DNA from: Trogon surrucura
Taxonomy: Eukaryota; Chordata; Aves; Trogoniformes; Trogonidae
DNA: 64,000 bases
Assembly: GCA_020746105.1 (NCBI GenBank)
Contig: CM036623.1
Coordinates: 2,852,001-2,916,000, forward strand
Direction: 5' to 3'
How positions within the stretch are numbered: position 1 is the stretch's first letter; every line of letters starts with the position of its first letter. Positions 1 to 12,800 of the stretch are shown here, piece by piece. The translations under genes and the position numbers were made by a program. Below the pieces are notes generated by a model, which saw only the letters and a list, made by a program, of their open reading frames with translations, had not been told where the DNA came from and did no database searches.

Positions 1-699
1 TATGGGAATCATATGTCTGTCATAAAGAGATACAATCAAGGAAAGTTATTTCTTATATATCTCCTATGTGCATAAATGATAACGCTGACTTTCCCAGCTG
101 CTCTTCAGTTTGATTCACGCATACTGGCTTATTTCTAAAGCTGTCAGTGCACAGCAGGCCTGGAGCAGAGATGAGAGTCACTGCTTAGTTCATGAAGAGC
201 CTCCCAGGTGGTGGGGTGGTCCGTAAGAAAGTAAAGGGACATCTGAGAGGCAGGTGATACCTCTGACCCCAGGGCAGAATAAAGGACAAATGGGAATAAG
301 GTAGATAAGCAGTAAGAAAGGCAGCAAGCAGAGAGCAGAGCTTTGCCCTGTGAAAGTGGTGGGAGAGGCAGCAGGGTACTCTAACGGGACAGACACTGAG
401 CATACCTGTGGGGAGGGCTGGAAGGGACGGAGGATATCATCACAGCAGGAACCAGATGAAAGCTTGGTGGCAAGGACTGAAGTGACAGGGCGAGGTCATT
501 CTTTGTGTGCTGGGAGGGCTTGGTTGACAGTATGCTCCAGGGCATGCCCTGCTAAAGCTGCTGTCTGCTTCTGGTGGAGGTGTGATGTAGGAGAACCACC
601 TGCTCTTCCACTGTAATGGCCACACAAAGTATGTTTTTCTGGAGGAGGCTCTGCTGTTTCCCTTCCTAACCTTCCTCTGCTGTCCCTCCCTCATTGTAG
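1..699 (+). other. GALNT16: GALNT16 intron (left part cut by window edge)
   Basis: No conserved coding segment or recognisable repeat is visible. The short open frames on both strands look like chance. Confidence 0.7.
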
Positions 700-821
700 G
701 GCTCATTCGCTCTCGGGTGCGAGGAGCTGAAGTGGCTACCGCTGACATCCTCACCTTCTTGGACAGCCACTGTGAAGTCAACAGCGAGTGGCTACAGCCA
801 ATGCTTCAAAGAGTAAAAGAG
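700..821 (+). CDS. GALNT16: GALNT16 exon with DxH metal-binding motif
   Basis: The acceptor is a pyrimidine tract ending in TTGTAG and the donor is GTGAGC. The exon starts with the last two bases of a Gly codon and ends on a codon boundary. It encodes the catalytic-domain stretch containing [11 protein letters not shown], where DSH is the DxH motif that binds Mn2+ and UDP-GalNAc in this family. Confidence 0.95.
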
Positions 822-3800
822 GTGAGCACCGTGTCCCCATCTGGGATGGATGGAACTGGCCTTTCTTGTGCTGGTGGATCCTTTGCCCTCACGTGCCATC
901 AAGAGTACTGGTGAGGACAAAGCCTGCCAAGGTACTCCTCAGGCATGCTGTTACAGTGGAAGGTACAGCCTGAGCTAGATGAGCAGGAGATCCCTGATGA
1001 ACTACTATGTTCTCCTACCAGCGTGGCAGGGCAGGAGGTGCTGAGTGACAGGATGTGATGATGAACACTTGAATCACCAACTTGTACCTCGCGTCTCCTT
1101 CTTAGACCTGTCCGCCTGTACGTAAGATAGACACTTGGCAGCTCACACTGCGCAACTTTTCCACGGTTGCCATCTCCCTTCTTGCTGCTGGATCCTCATC
1201 TCTGCCTTGTCACTGCCGAAATTTTCCTTCCGTTATTGCTTCTGCTGAGCTGCCAGCACACACCACCTGCGTGCAGACGGCTTCCTAGCACAGAGGACCT
1301 GCCTGTGAGTGCAGGGATGTCTCTTTGCTAGTTCACATGGCAAAGGATTGATGTGAGGCTGGAAGACTGAAAATTACAGAGAAGTGTTAGCAGCTGTCGT
1401 CCTGACTGTGCTGTAGGGCTGGAGGGGGAGACATACAGCTCTGCTCGAAGAGCAAACTGTGGAGAGATGATGGAAGAAGTTACAGCCATGCTTGGAAGTG
1501 GCTGGGATTGATCACCTGCTCAGAAAGGAGGATCCTGTGGAGCAATGGGCCTCAGGAAAAGGGGTGGAGGTTCCGATGCTGCCTTGTATTCATGTGTGGT
1601 TGGCTTGATGTAAAGAAGTTGAAGAACGTGAAACTTCAGGATTTATGACGTAAAAGCTTCTGCTTTTTATTGCTGCTCAATAAATCCTTCATCTCAGAAG
1701 CCCATAAATGTTTACTACTGCTCTTCAAGTCAATCTGCAGCAGCAGCGTAGGTGTCCCTAAGCAGAATGGACCTCACTAGTTTCTTCAGGGAGGGGTCTA
1801 AGTTGCAAAAGCTTGGGTGTTGACTCCAGTGTTGTTTAGTTGGGCAGGCACACTCTCACTGTGCAGCCATTGCAGCATAGAGGGGAATAAACACGAATAA
1901 CAGGTCTCGCCTAGGATGTACCATCCTTGACAAGCACGCTACAGCAGGAAGAGCTATGGGAAGGCATAAAGTGAAGGTTTGATAGGAAAGGCACGGAGGC
2001 TGGCAGCTGTCCGATAACAAAATGCTGTTTCTGGCATTGCCTGCTCTCTGTTTCATCACATATTTCAGCAATCAGAAGACTATCTTAAATGCCCTGTCTC
2101 ATGACATTGAAAAATTTTTATAATCTTAACTTCTACTTACTAAAAGGATTGCAAAGGAAAACTGTAAATACCTATACCCCTTAATGCCAATGAAGTACCC
2201 CCAATATCTTAATATTATAATTTATTTATTTTTTTGCACTATGATTCTCAAGTGTGGGGTCTTGATTCATAGTACTTGTGAGGAAGATGCTTTACTAGGA
2301 GGAAGATGCGTTATTAGGGGGTTAATAATTTCCAGGCTGATGATAATGGGTTAACTCAAGGGTGGTTGAGCAGAAGGTATGCTGTCAGTAGATATCAGAA
2401 GCAAGCACAAAAGCTTTGGGACAGTGATTCGTGCACTGACTTGGGCAGGAAATAAAGAGCTGTTTCTTAGCCACACCCCTGGGTGTTGGGGTCCCAGTCT
2501 CCATTCCCCACATCCATGGCGTGCAGCTGGCTAGTACCCACCATCTCTGTATTTGGATGTAGTGGCCACAGGTCCCTTGCTTGGCTACCAGAACTGCACT
2601 GGAAAAGCCATATATAAAGATTTGCATGTGCAGCTCTGTGTTTTCTAATCTCTGGCAGTTTTGCCAGACGTTCAAGATAAGCCTGACTCCTCTTTTGTCC
2701 CCTTTCTCTCTCTCCCTCAGGATTATACCCGAGTGGTGAGTCCAATCATTGATGTGATCAGCCTGGATAATTTTGCCTACCTGGCAGCGTCAGCAGATCT
2801 GAGGGGAGGTGGGTATAGTGAATGGCCTATGTAAGTTACGACTGAGAGATGATGCATGAAAAGTAGTTGATGTTCTCTTGAGCTTTCCAAGAAAACAGAG
2901 TGATGATCTTTCCTCATGGGTTCTCTCTCCTCTCTTTTTGGGCAACTTGCGAAGTCAGAGCTTTTGCAGAGTTGGAGCTAGTATTTTTCTCTTGAGCTTT
3001 GCATCACTGTCACAACTTTTTGCAAGCTCAGGGCTTAGTTAACTGAGTAAACACATCGCCATGCCTGCCCTCCCTACGCTACATGTACACTGGAGTCTGA
3101 CAGGCACGTCCAGTTAGTCTCATGGCATCTTCTGAAAAGCATTTTCACCTCTCTCCTCGTGGCTGAACCCCTTGCAGCTGCTCCAGTGGTCACCCACAGT
3201 GCCTGGTGCTCTTCTCCCTCTTCTGTGGCTGGGATTCACTGCTGCGCAGCTTGTCACTGGTTCTGTGGCTACTCTTAATGATGGTGTCATGTTAATGACT
3301 GTGCTGTGCTCATCTATCCACCACAGGCCAACTATAAATAAGTGGTCGCCTTGGAAGAGGCGATGGTTACAATGGTCTGTGGGTCATTGTTCCCACATCC
3401 CACAAAGTCCTTTGATTAAAGCCTCATGACTTGGGCAGAGAGGGAGGTGTAAGACAGACTGGCCGAAGTGGAATTACATCTCGTGCTGACAGCACTATCC
3501 CGAAGGTGTGGAATGGAATTGAGCAAAGAGCTGTGATGCTAAGGGCTGAGGGTGCCAAGATAGAAGCTGACACCTCTCTTCTGCGTTAGGATAGACTCTT
3601 GCCACTTTAAGTAGACTCTGAGGAAGGTCAGGGAAGGAAAGCAGAGATATCCCACAACATAAAGATGGAGACTATCACTGAAGCTAGCAGAAAAATAATA
3701 GCAAAACCGATTTGACACGTTTGTTTTTTTTCCTTCTCAGGGTTTGACTGGAGCCTTCACTTTAAGTGGGAGCAGATTCCTATAGAGCAGAAGATGTCCA

Positions 3801-6800
3801 GAACAGATCCAACTCAATCCATAAGGTAGCTCTTTCTGCTGGACTGTGTACAGTCCTCCAAATGCCTTTGCTAAGCTTTCATCTGTACGGCAAAGAGTGT
3901 GCAGGGACTGCCTTGCTGAGGACAAAATGCCACAGCGTTCATTTGGTGATGATGAGCTCTTCATGTTGTTTTCTGAATGCATTGAGGTCTGTACCCTAAT
4001 TCTGAGAGTGTTACTCTCTGCGTTTTGTCAGAATAGCAATTATATACCATCATAGGCTTGTAGGCATGCCATCTCCTCTTCTATATGTTTGTTTTCATGG
4101 TCTCTCTCACTCAATACTCTGAATGCTTTGGAAATCCTTTTTATAGGCTTTTAATTACCTCCCTCTTCCAGGTGAAAAAAATTAGGAATGAAGCAGCTAA
4201 ACAGTCATCCAGCAAGTGTAAACCAGACCTGGGAAACTAATCTTTGTGCAGTAATTTGGGCACAGAATTATCCTCCCTTCCTAAGTATGCATGTCCGTGG
4301 ACAAGACAGACTGTTTGCTAAAACAGTTATGGCCAGCCTTGCTGCTACATACATGGCTCTGAGAATGTAGAATGTGACAAAGCCTGATGGAAAAAGTCAC
4401 AGTGCTTGTCTATACAGGCAGGCAGCCCCCCAGTTGTTACAGAAAATTATCATTCAGTTCCTCTGTGTAATTTGTGAGCCTCTGTTCTGTAGTCAGGGAG
4501 CAAGCAGTTTGCTAACAGCAGAGCAGTACATGCAGCAATGTCTCTCACACTGCATCTAGTTGGTGAACACAGCCATCAGATGCTGCTGCTCTCATTCCTT
4601 TGCACTGTGCATATTTGTATAAATGCAAAATGATCTAGCGAGGAGGTCTCCGAAGCCTGCAACAGGTTCAGGTCCCAGCTCTACTATTTTTCTCTTTTAA
4701 ATGAGATATGGTGTGTCAGGCCTGGACAAATTGTCCCCCCTCTAAAATGAAGATTATGGTGCTACATCTACATGTGTTTATTTTGTGTGGCTTGGGTTTT
4801 CTTTTGCAGAACCCCTGTCATAGCAGGAGGCATCTTTGTGATTGACAAGTCCTGGTTTAACCACCTGGGAAAATACGACACTCAAATGGACATCTGGGGA
4901 GGAGAAAATTTTGGTAAGCTTAAGCTATTTCACAGAAATGACATACTAATGCAGAACCACTTCCCAGTCTTCAGTGCCTGCCAGAGCTCTCTGTTTGAGA
5001 GATCTGATCTGCATGTTGATGTAAGACTAGGGACGTGGTCGGGTAATTCCCATGTCAGTCAGAATTGTATCGCTGTCGGCTTTGTCCAAGTAAACGGAGG
5101 CTTTTTTTGATCAGGGCTATCACTCTCTTACAGGCACATGCACTGTATTATACAGGTTCTTCCACAGTACAAGTAAGAAAAAGGAACCTCCTGATATTTA
5201 AATTGTTGCTTGTTCTTGGACAATATTCCTCCAGTGCTTCGCCTGACAGTCTGTGTTGCCTCAGCTCTGAAGTCACTCCTGTGCTCTCTTACACCTCTTC
5301 TTCTTTCTCAGAGAAGTCTGAGTTGCTCCCCCACATTGATAGATCCAAAGGATATTTTTCCTATAATAAACAAATCTCTTTGTAGATGGAATTTGGGTAC
5401 AAGTAGATTCAGAATGCAAACGTTTAGAAGCAGCCTAAGGGCATCACAAACATTTGAGGAATTCAGAGCCCCAGGGTAGTCCGTCCACTCCGGTGCCATT
5501 ATCTCACAGGACACGGTGCTCAAACCCATCTCCTTGCACTTCTATGCTCACTGAGGTATTCCAGGCATCTCTGTTTGCCCTGTGTGAAGGGATGCTGCAG
5601 TGCTGTCACCAGGTGTTAGTGACAAAAGGAAGAGAAGTATTGAAAAGAGGTTCACAGGCACCTCGAGTATTTGCGACATTCATTTAGAAATGATGCAGAT
5701 GGAGCTGAAGAGATAAAAGCCTTATTCTGGTTTGCAGTCAACTTAAATAGACTTTTTTTGTAGCTAACGCTGCCAAGAAAATATTCTGTTTCTACAGAAC
5801 ATCACAGATTTTTTTTCTGTAAGTGTCACAAATTTGTAAATAAAACCCTCTAAAGAAGAATTGATATAGTATTTTCTAGTTCTAGGGAACTGATCAGAAA
5901 GAAAGAAATAGGAAGAGGAAACTTCTGTTTCTCTGAACACAGCTGGGAGAGCTGCCTCTTGCTGAAATGCTCTCTGAAACCAGGAAATACTGTTTTGGGC
6001 TGATAACAGAATATCACGGTACCACTTTTATTTAAAAAATAATAAATCTAATAATGAGTGCTCTTGTACTGTGTTTTCTGAGGTCTTGCTTCAGTTTTAT
6101 GATATTCATGGTATTAAAAAGAATTAGTAAATGGGGTTGGCACTAGGATGTCAGCAGTGCTAGTAGCATCAGCAAAGCACTGTAGGCAGAACCCTAAAGA
6201 TGGAGAAAGTGTGTTTATTTAGGCTTTTGGTTGTCTGCTTCTGCCCACCTTGGGAGCCCGATGTTGTGGTCTGGTGTGGATGCTTACAGCTTGTCGCTGT
6301 AAGTGGCAGTAAATGACCTGCACGCTCACAGCGCTTCCTGCACATAGAGATCACAGAATCACAGAATGTTAGAGGTTGGAAGGGACCTCAAAGCTCATCT
6401 AGTCCAACCCCCTGCCAGAGCAGGATCACCTACAGCAGAGCGCACAGGAACGCGTCCAGGCGGGTTTTGAATGTCTCCAAAGAAGATTCCACAACCTCCC
6501 TGGGCAGCCTGTGCCAGGGCTCTGTCACCCTCACAGTAAAAAAGTTTTTCCTCATATTTTTATGGAACCTTCTGGGATCAAAACCTCCACAGAATTGCTC
6601 CATCCTCCTCCAGATTGCTCTCGTACAGCCTGGCGGTGGCCGGGCCAGGTGTACAGGGCTTGCCCGTTTTGCCTTATTGCGTGGGTTCCCTGTAAATTCG
6701 TTGTGTCCCATCACTTGTCTCTTGTCCTTCACCTCTTCACTGAAGAGGGCAAAGCCAAGTGCGCGATGCTCTGTTTAGTGGAGCATCCCTGAGCTGCACT

Positions 6801-9800
6801 ACCGCACCACCATTGCCGTGGTGGTGGTGGGAAGGTATTTTAAAACCAAGTCCGACTACTTTTTGTAAAGCTTAACTTGGTTCAACTCTTCACCGTAATG
6901 TGAGGCAACAGATCAACCAGTGGCTTCTACGCTGAGCCTCTTGCTGTGGCATGGCAGAAGGCTGGAAACTAACCTGTGTTTGACAATGAAAAGCATTAAT
7001 TTTCCTTGGAGTATGCAGAATGATTAGTTTACCTTCTTAAAGTGCCAGACTTCACTGCAAAAATAGGTTTTGTGTTCAAGGGGAAATATTACTCATGTTC
7101 TGAAGCACTGTTTTTATTACAAATTATGAATTTGGGTGGGAAGGAAGTGTTTGAATAAGGTCACCATTTGCAGGTGAGGTGGGAGAGCAGTTCTGACTAC
7201 TTTGGGTGGGTAAGACGGTCCATTCCATTTTTTCCTGTGAGGAAACAGGATAAAAGAATGTATGTGAAGGTCATGGAGCTGGAGAAGCTGTACACACACA
7301 GCAGCAGGTACACAGAAATGATCAGTCAGCAATTACCAGCTGCCTAGATATCCTTCCAGCTGGGTGTCAACTGATTAACTCCCATTTTTTTTATTTTTTT
7401 TTTTACTGTGATAGGGAAAAGCCACAGTGATTAAGTCATTTAAAACATACATGGACTAGGTCACATCTTGGAAAACGTACAGCTAAAACTTTTCCTATGC
7501 TTTGCATCTGAGGATGGATGAAAATCCTTACTAAGCTGTGTTTGATCTCCGTTTTCTCCTCCGTGCCCAAAACCTGCACTCGTTCACCCCTTCTGAATTT
7601 CACAGAATCACAGAATGTCAGGGGTAGGAAGGGACCTTAGAAGATCATCTAGTCCAGCCCCCTGCCAGAGCAGGATCGCCTACAGATGATCTCACAGGAA
7701 GGTGTCCAGGCAGGTCTTGAATGTCTCCAGAGAAGGAGACTCTGGAGACATTTCTTCTTCAGAATTTCTTCTGAATTCTGTCATTTACAGACCTGGACAT
7801 GCAGTCTGCCTGTGTGCCTAGCGTACCAATATGGCATGAGGAATCCACTCTTGGGGAATGAACACCATTTTGAGTGACACGTGCTAGTTTGTTTTAGTTA
7901 CACACTGGAGTGAGTCAGAACCTCGTTCCAAGAGAGCACACGCCAGCCAGACACGTCACCAGACAGAAACTTATGTACTGGTCCTTTTTTGTTGTTGTTT
8001 TTTAAGCCCTTCCTCTCTTCGAAGCTGGCACTCCCTGTTGAAAAGAGGCTGAAAGTTAATAAGCTCTAGGAAAGCGTCAGGGAGAGACAAGAGCTAGCAA
8101 GAAATGCCACAAAATACAATCTAATAAAATGTTTTTGTATCTGGAAGCTAGATTAAATAGATCATCTCTCTCCCCCCTCAAAACATACTGTTTAAACAAC
8201 CTTTCCCAGGAGCTAGAGAGGAAAGCTTTGGAGGAGAATGGAGAATGTTAGTGTGTGTGCACATGCATAGAAACAGCCATTAGATCTGGATATGTCATTT
8301 CTTTTTAATTTACGAACATCAGAGCCCCATAATTCAGGCATTACTGGAGGAAGATCTAAGCTAAGTAAGTTTTTGAAGTAATCAGCCTGCACAATCCGAA
8401 GCCCTTTCGGTAAGGACTGCCAAACTACCCAGCTAATTTTCATTTTTCCTCCTTCGTCCTTCCCTTCTCACCACCACATGAAACACAAGTTGAAAACCCC
8501 TCCGGTGTGGCAGTGATTAAATTTGTGAGGACAGACCCGTAAGCTCGAGCGAGGTCACATCTCTTCTGTGATGCAAATAAGCCCCTGCACATCAAAGCTC
8601 CACTCCATGTTCCTCTAATCCTTTCACAAAATGTTGAAGTTACCTTCAGGACCAGCTGGATTTCTTCAAGTAGCAGGGTTCTCTCCATATTTTTGTAGTC
8701 ACACTGTTAGACTGGTTCCTGCTTTCAGTAGCTCCCCCAGCAGAGGCAGATGGTGGCAGACTAACCCAGTCATCCATATTTTTTATATTTTTTTTTTTTT
8801 TTTAAGTAACAGGGCCAAGCAGGACAAGGACAAGATATTGTAGGGTGGATAACATGGAAATATGAGGGAGAGGACTCTTCTCTAGACATTGACTCACTTC
8901 CTACACCCTCATAAAGAGTTACAGAAGTCCAAAACGAGGTGAATATGGGGGCAGTCTCAGTCTGTTGCCAAATACCATGCTGGAGGACTGACAGCAACCG
9001 CAAGGACCTGGTCAAAGGGAAAGGTGTTTCACTGAAATGCTTGGGGACCAAAGAGAAGAGCGGGCCTGGAGAAGGCTTGGAAGTCTCTGAGCCACAAGGT
9101 TTTTGCATCCGTTTGGGAGAACGATTTTTCCACTCACCGTGGCATCGCTTTTCCTGGTTTTGCTGTTGCGGGCAATACCTCTAGAGCAGAGGGGTGAGGT
9201 TTTCAGGCATGTTGTTGAAGCTGCTCTTCATGGAAATGCTGCTGACCTGCCTGCAGCTGTGTGACTCTTGGGGTCTCTTCCAGAGCTCTCTTTCCGAGTG
9301 TGGATGTGCGGTGGCAGCTTGGAGATCGTTCCGTGCAGTCGAGTGGGACACGTGTTCAGGAAGCGCCATCCCTATGATTTCCCTGAGGGCAATGCGCTGA
9401 CTTACATCAAGTAGGTGTCGGGTAGTTCCTGGTAGGTCACCTTGATATTGGACATGTCTAAATGAGCCTGAATTCCTTGTTGTCTGCCTGATGAGAGAGA
9501 ACAGCTCGTGGCTAAGCATCTGTGCTCAAGGGAAGGATGATGTGCTGTTTTCTCCAGACAAGACCTGTTCCCTTCTCTGTTGTTTGTATTAGTGCATCTT
9601 GGTCTTCCTCAGTCTGCAATGGAGGGGGGGAGCAGTACCCCAGAGAGAGACCCCAGCTATTCGTGGGTACTGCCTGATGACACGTGCCTGTGTATCAGCA
9701 GTCCTTAGTCATCTCTGTTGTCTCTTAGCTGGTTTTGAGTCCAGAGATCCTGGACTGAGCTGTATGTGCTCTGAGACAAGCCTTAAGAACAACTTCTACT

Positions 9801-12800
9801 GCAGGACATATGGGAAGAGAAAAAAAGTCAAGACAAAGTGCTACACAATGAAGGTGGTTAAGCACTGGCACAGGGCCCTGGAGAGGTGGTTAAGATCTCC
9901 ATCCTTGGAGACTTCGAAACCCTACCAGATAAGACCCTGTGAACAACATGGCCTAACCTGAAGTTAGTCTGCTTTGGGCAGGAGGTTGGCCCAGGTTACA
10001 CCTAGAGGTGCTTTCCAAGCTGAATTATTCCCTGGCGTTGTTCTAATCTGGGGAAAGGGGTACTGTAAAGCAGGGTGATGGTGGCGGTCAGTCCAGGTAT
10101 CTCTGCAGAGGGAATGTGTGTGACAAAAATCATGGTAAACCGAACTTCTGAATTGTCCTTACAAGGCTTTGTAGACGTAACCATTCAATCTCTATCCATC
10201 TGTGCTACCGTTTCATGTTTGGGACTGTCCCCGACTCCCTCCGTGCAGGCAGGCATTGGGTCTGCCCACCCCAGTGTCTCCTTGCTGGGAGGGCAGGTTC
10301 TCCACAGCCCTCAGCAAAACATCTCCTCGTCCCCACGCAGGAACACCAAGCGCACAGCGGAGGTGTGGATGGATGAATACAAGCAGTACTACTACGAGGC
10401 CCGGCCATCTGCCATTGGGAAGGCGTTTGGAAGGTAAGCTGCCCCCAGACCTCGGTAAGAGGGTTCTAGTAAGCCCCTTGCTAGCAAAAAGTAGCTTTTT
10501 GAACTTCTTCAGGGCTAAGTGTGGGAAACAGAGATGCTCTGAATGATTGGCTCACCAGGGAGGTTGCAGCTTGAGTGTCTGGCTAGCGAGATTTCCTTCT
10601 AATTCACTTCATTTTTCCCCCCCAGCAATAAATCATGTGTTAGCAGAAGGCCAGAGGGGTCTGTAATGAAATTAAAAGGCCAGACATTTCAAGTGGATAG
10701 ATAAGAATATTTTCTAACACAACATGCAGCTGCTGTGGAAATGTGAGCTGTGCAGTTAGTAGAGCTTGATCCCCGGTGGATGCAGAATCCCAGGGCAAGC
10801 ACAGCTAGCTGGCAGGTGGGGAGGGCAGCATTCTTTCCTGATGGGTGGGTTGCTTGGTTTGTAGGACAGAAGAGAGCATGGCCAACAGCGAGACATCTGC
10901 AGCACCCGCTGAGCCCGTATCTGTGCAGAAATGTGCTCGCAGCACCTTTGCTAGACCTTTGTCTCCAGGCTACATGGGATTTGCTGTTACGGGCTTAAGC
11001 GTTTTTTTGTGACCCAGAAATCAGTCGTGGACACCAAAACCTGGGATGAGGGGAGAGCTTGCTCTCTGTGCCAACAGCGCCCTACGACTCCCAAATATAT
11101 GTGAAAAATCCCAGAGTATCTGTGTGTGTCTGTGGGTTGTATCTGCCTGTGAACAAATTGCTATTGTTGTACCAGCGTAAGGACTTGGCGAAGGTGGTTG
11201 TATCTCAAATGTGTAGTTTCGTGCGCTGGGTAATGATGCATCTCCTGCTTATTTGATGACAAACAGGTTTGATCTGACCCACACACACTTTTTATTGTTG
11301 CACATTATGCTTCATTATCATGATGCATTACATAGTTTTGTGCAAATAGCTTTGCCTACCTAATTTATCTGTCCTTGAGCTGACTGCAGCAGCTGGGCTG
11401 GGGCCAAATAACAAGTAACCCTGCTACTTGTGAAGGAAACTGAGCTATTGCATATTGGACATGGATGCATTGCTTATGTGTTTTAGGACCAAAATCTACA
11501 GTTCTCGTTCACACAGATTTCCTGGCAGCCTTACTGGCAGAGTTGGCTGAACAAGCTGGAGCAGCGCTGTAGGATTTTATTTCAGGCAATTTCTTGACCT
11601 GCAGTAACAGTCCTGTGGAACCTGCATTAAATCTAGATTTTTATATAGGATGCAAATCCCTCTGACACTATTACTGCCAACTAGGCCTAAAATGGACCTT
11701 CCTTCCCCACAATTTTGATGTGAATATAGGATCTGACTGCATTCTCCTGAGGTGTGGGGTGGTACAGTGGCCTCTGTGGGCTGAGGTTGGCAAGGAGCAT
11801 GAGTACAGTTGACAGTCATCCCCAGCACACAGATGTGGTGTTATAGCTTGAAGAGGAGAGTTGCTGGTGTCACTGCTCAGTAGGACTGCTTGAGGGAAGT
11901 CCTCTTCTTCAGCCAGCTAAAGCCAAGTAAATCAGCCATGGGAGGGCTGCCGCAGCAGACATTTACAGACATGTTGAGATAGTTTCCCCTTGTACTCCTC
12001 CCTTTTCCCAAAATCTTCTTAAGAGCAAATAATTATGTTTTTTAGGTCTGAAACCCAGCCTGAGCTTAGAGCTGCTGCCACGAGCTAGAGATGTGCTCTA
12101 GCACACACAGATTAACCATTTATATACACCTGAGCACAAAATGCCTCTGCAGGGGCACCCTGAGGCAGAAACGCTTTCCTGGTCCTGCAGTAGTTGTACT
12201 GCAGTGTATTATTTAACTCCATAGGACCTGGCCCCTGCCATCGTTCTGAGTCAAAGGAAGTGCAAGAATTGCTCTTTGACGCTGTTTATGTCTTCCTTTT
12301 CTATTTCCTGCCACTTGCCTCTCTCCTCCTTTTCACCTCAGGTCACTGCTAGTGCTCTGAACCCAGCAACAGCTATGTGGGAGAATGAGCAATTGGAAAA
12401 AGTCGTATAGTGTCCCTCCAACCTCCTGGCCAATCTTCATTGTTCCCCTCCCTCCTGTTCACTACCTTATCCTCAACAACCTGCCTGTGTTTCCAGTATT
12501 GCAGACCGAGTGGAGCAGCGACGCAAACTGAATTGTAAATCCTTCCAGTGGTATCTGGAGAACGTCTACCCCGAGCTCAAGTGAGTCGGTTCCCCACTTG
12601 TAGAAATCTCTAGAGGATTTGGGAGGTGGGTTACGATATGAAGCTGAGCAAAAGGGAGATTTATGTACAGAAAAGGTTTCCCTGGTGAGAAACCTCCTGT
12701 GATTTCCTGGCTTGTATTATCACAACTCTGCTGTAATCTGGCCTCAGTGGATCTCTCCTGTATTGGTACCAGCGAGATGGTGAATATGTGCTACCACCTG

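Larger units (their letters stand above)
4914..9283 (+). other. GALNT16: GALNT16 intron with two CR1 insertions
   Basis: A 4.4 kb intron. It contains the minus-strand CR1 pieces at 6351-6775 and 7601-7739 and a T16 tract at 8788-8803. Nothing else is recognisable. Confidence 0.75.

Noticed and set aside
1045-1120. Possible C/D-box snoRNA (GTGATGATGA near 1055)
   Set aside because: A C-box-like word is present but no CTGA D box with a terminal stem was found at a suitable distance.
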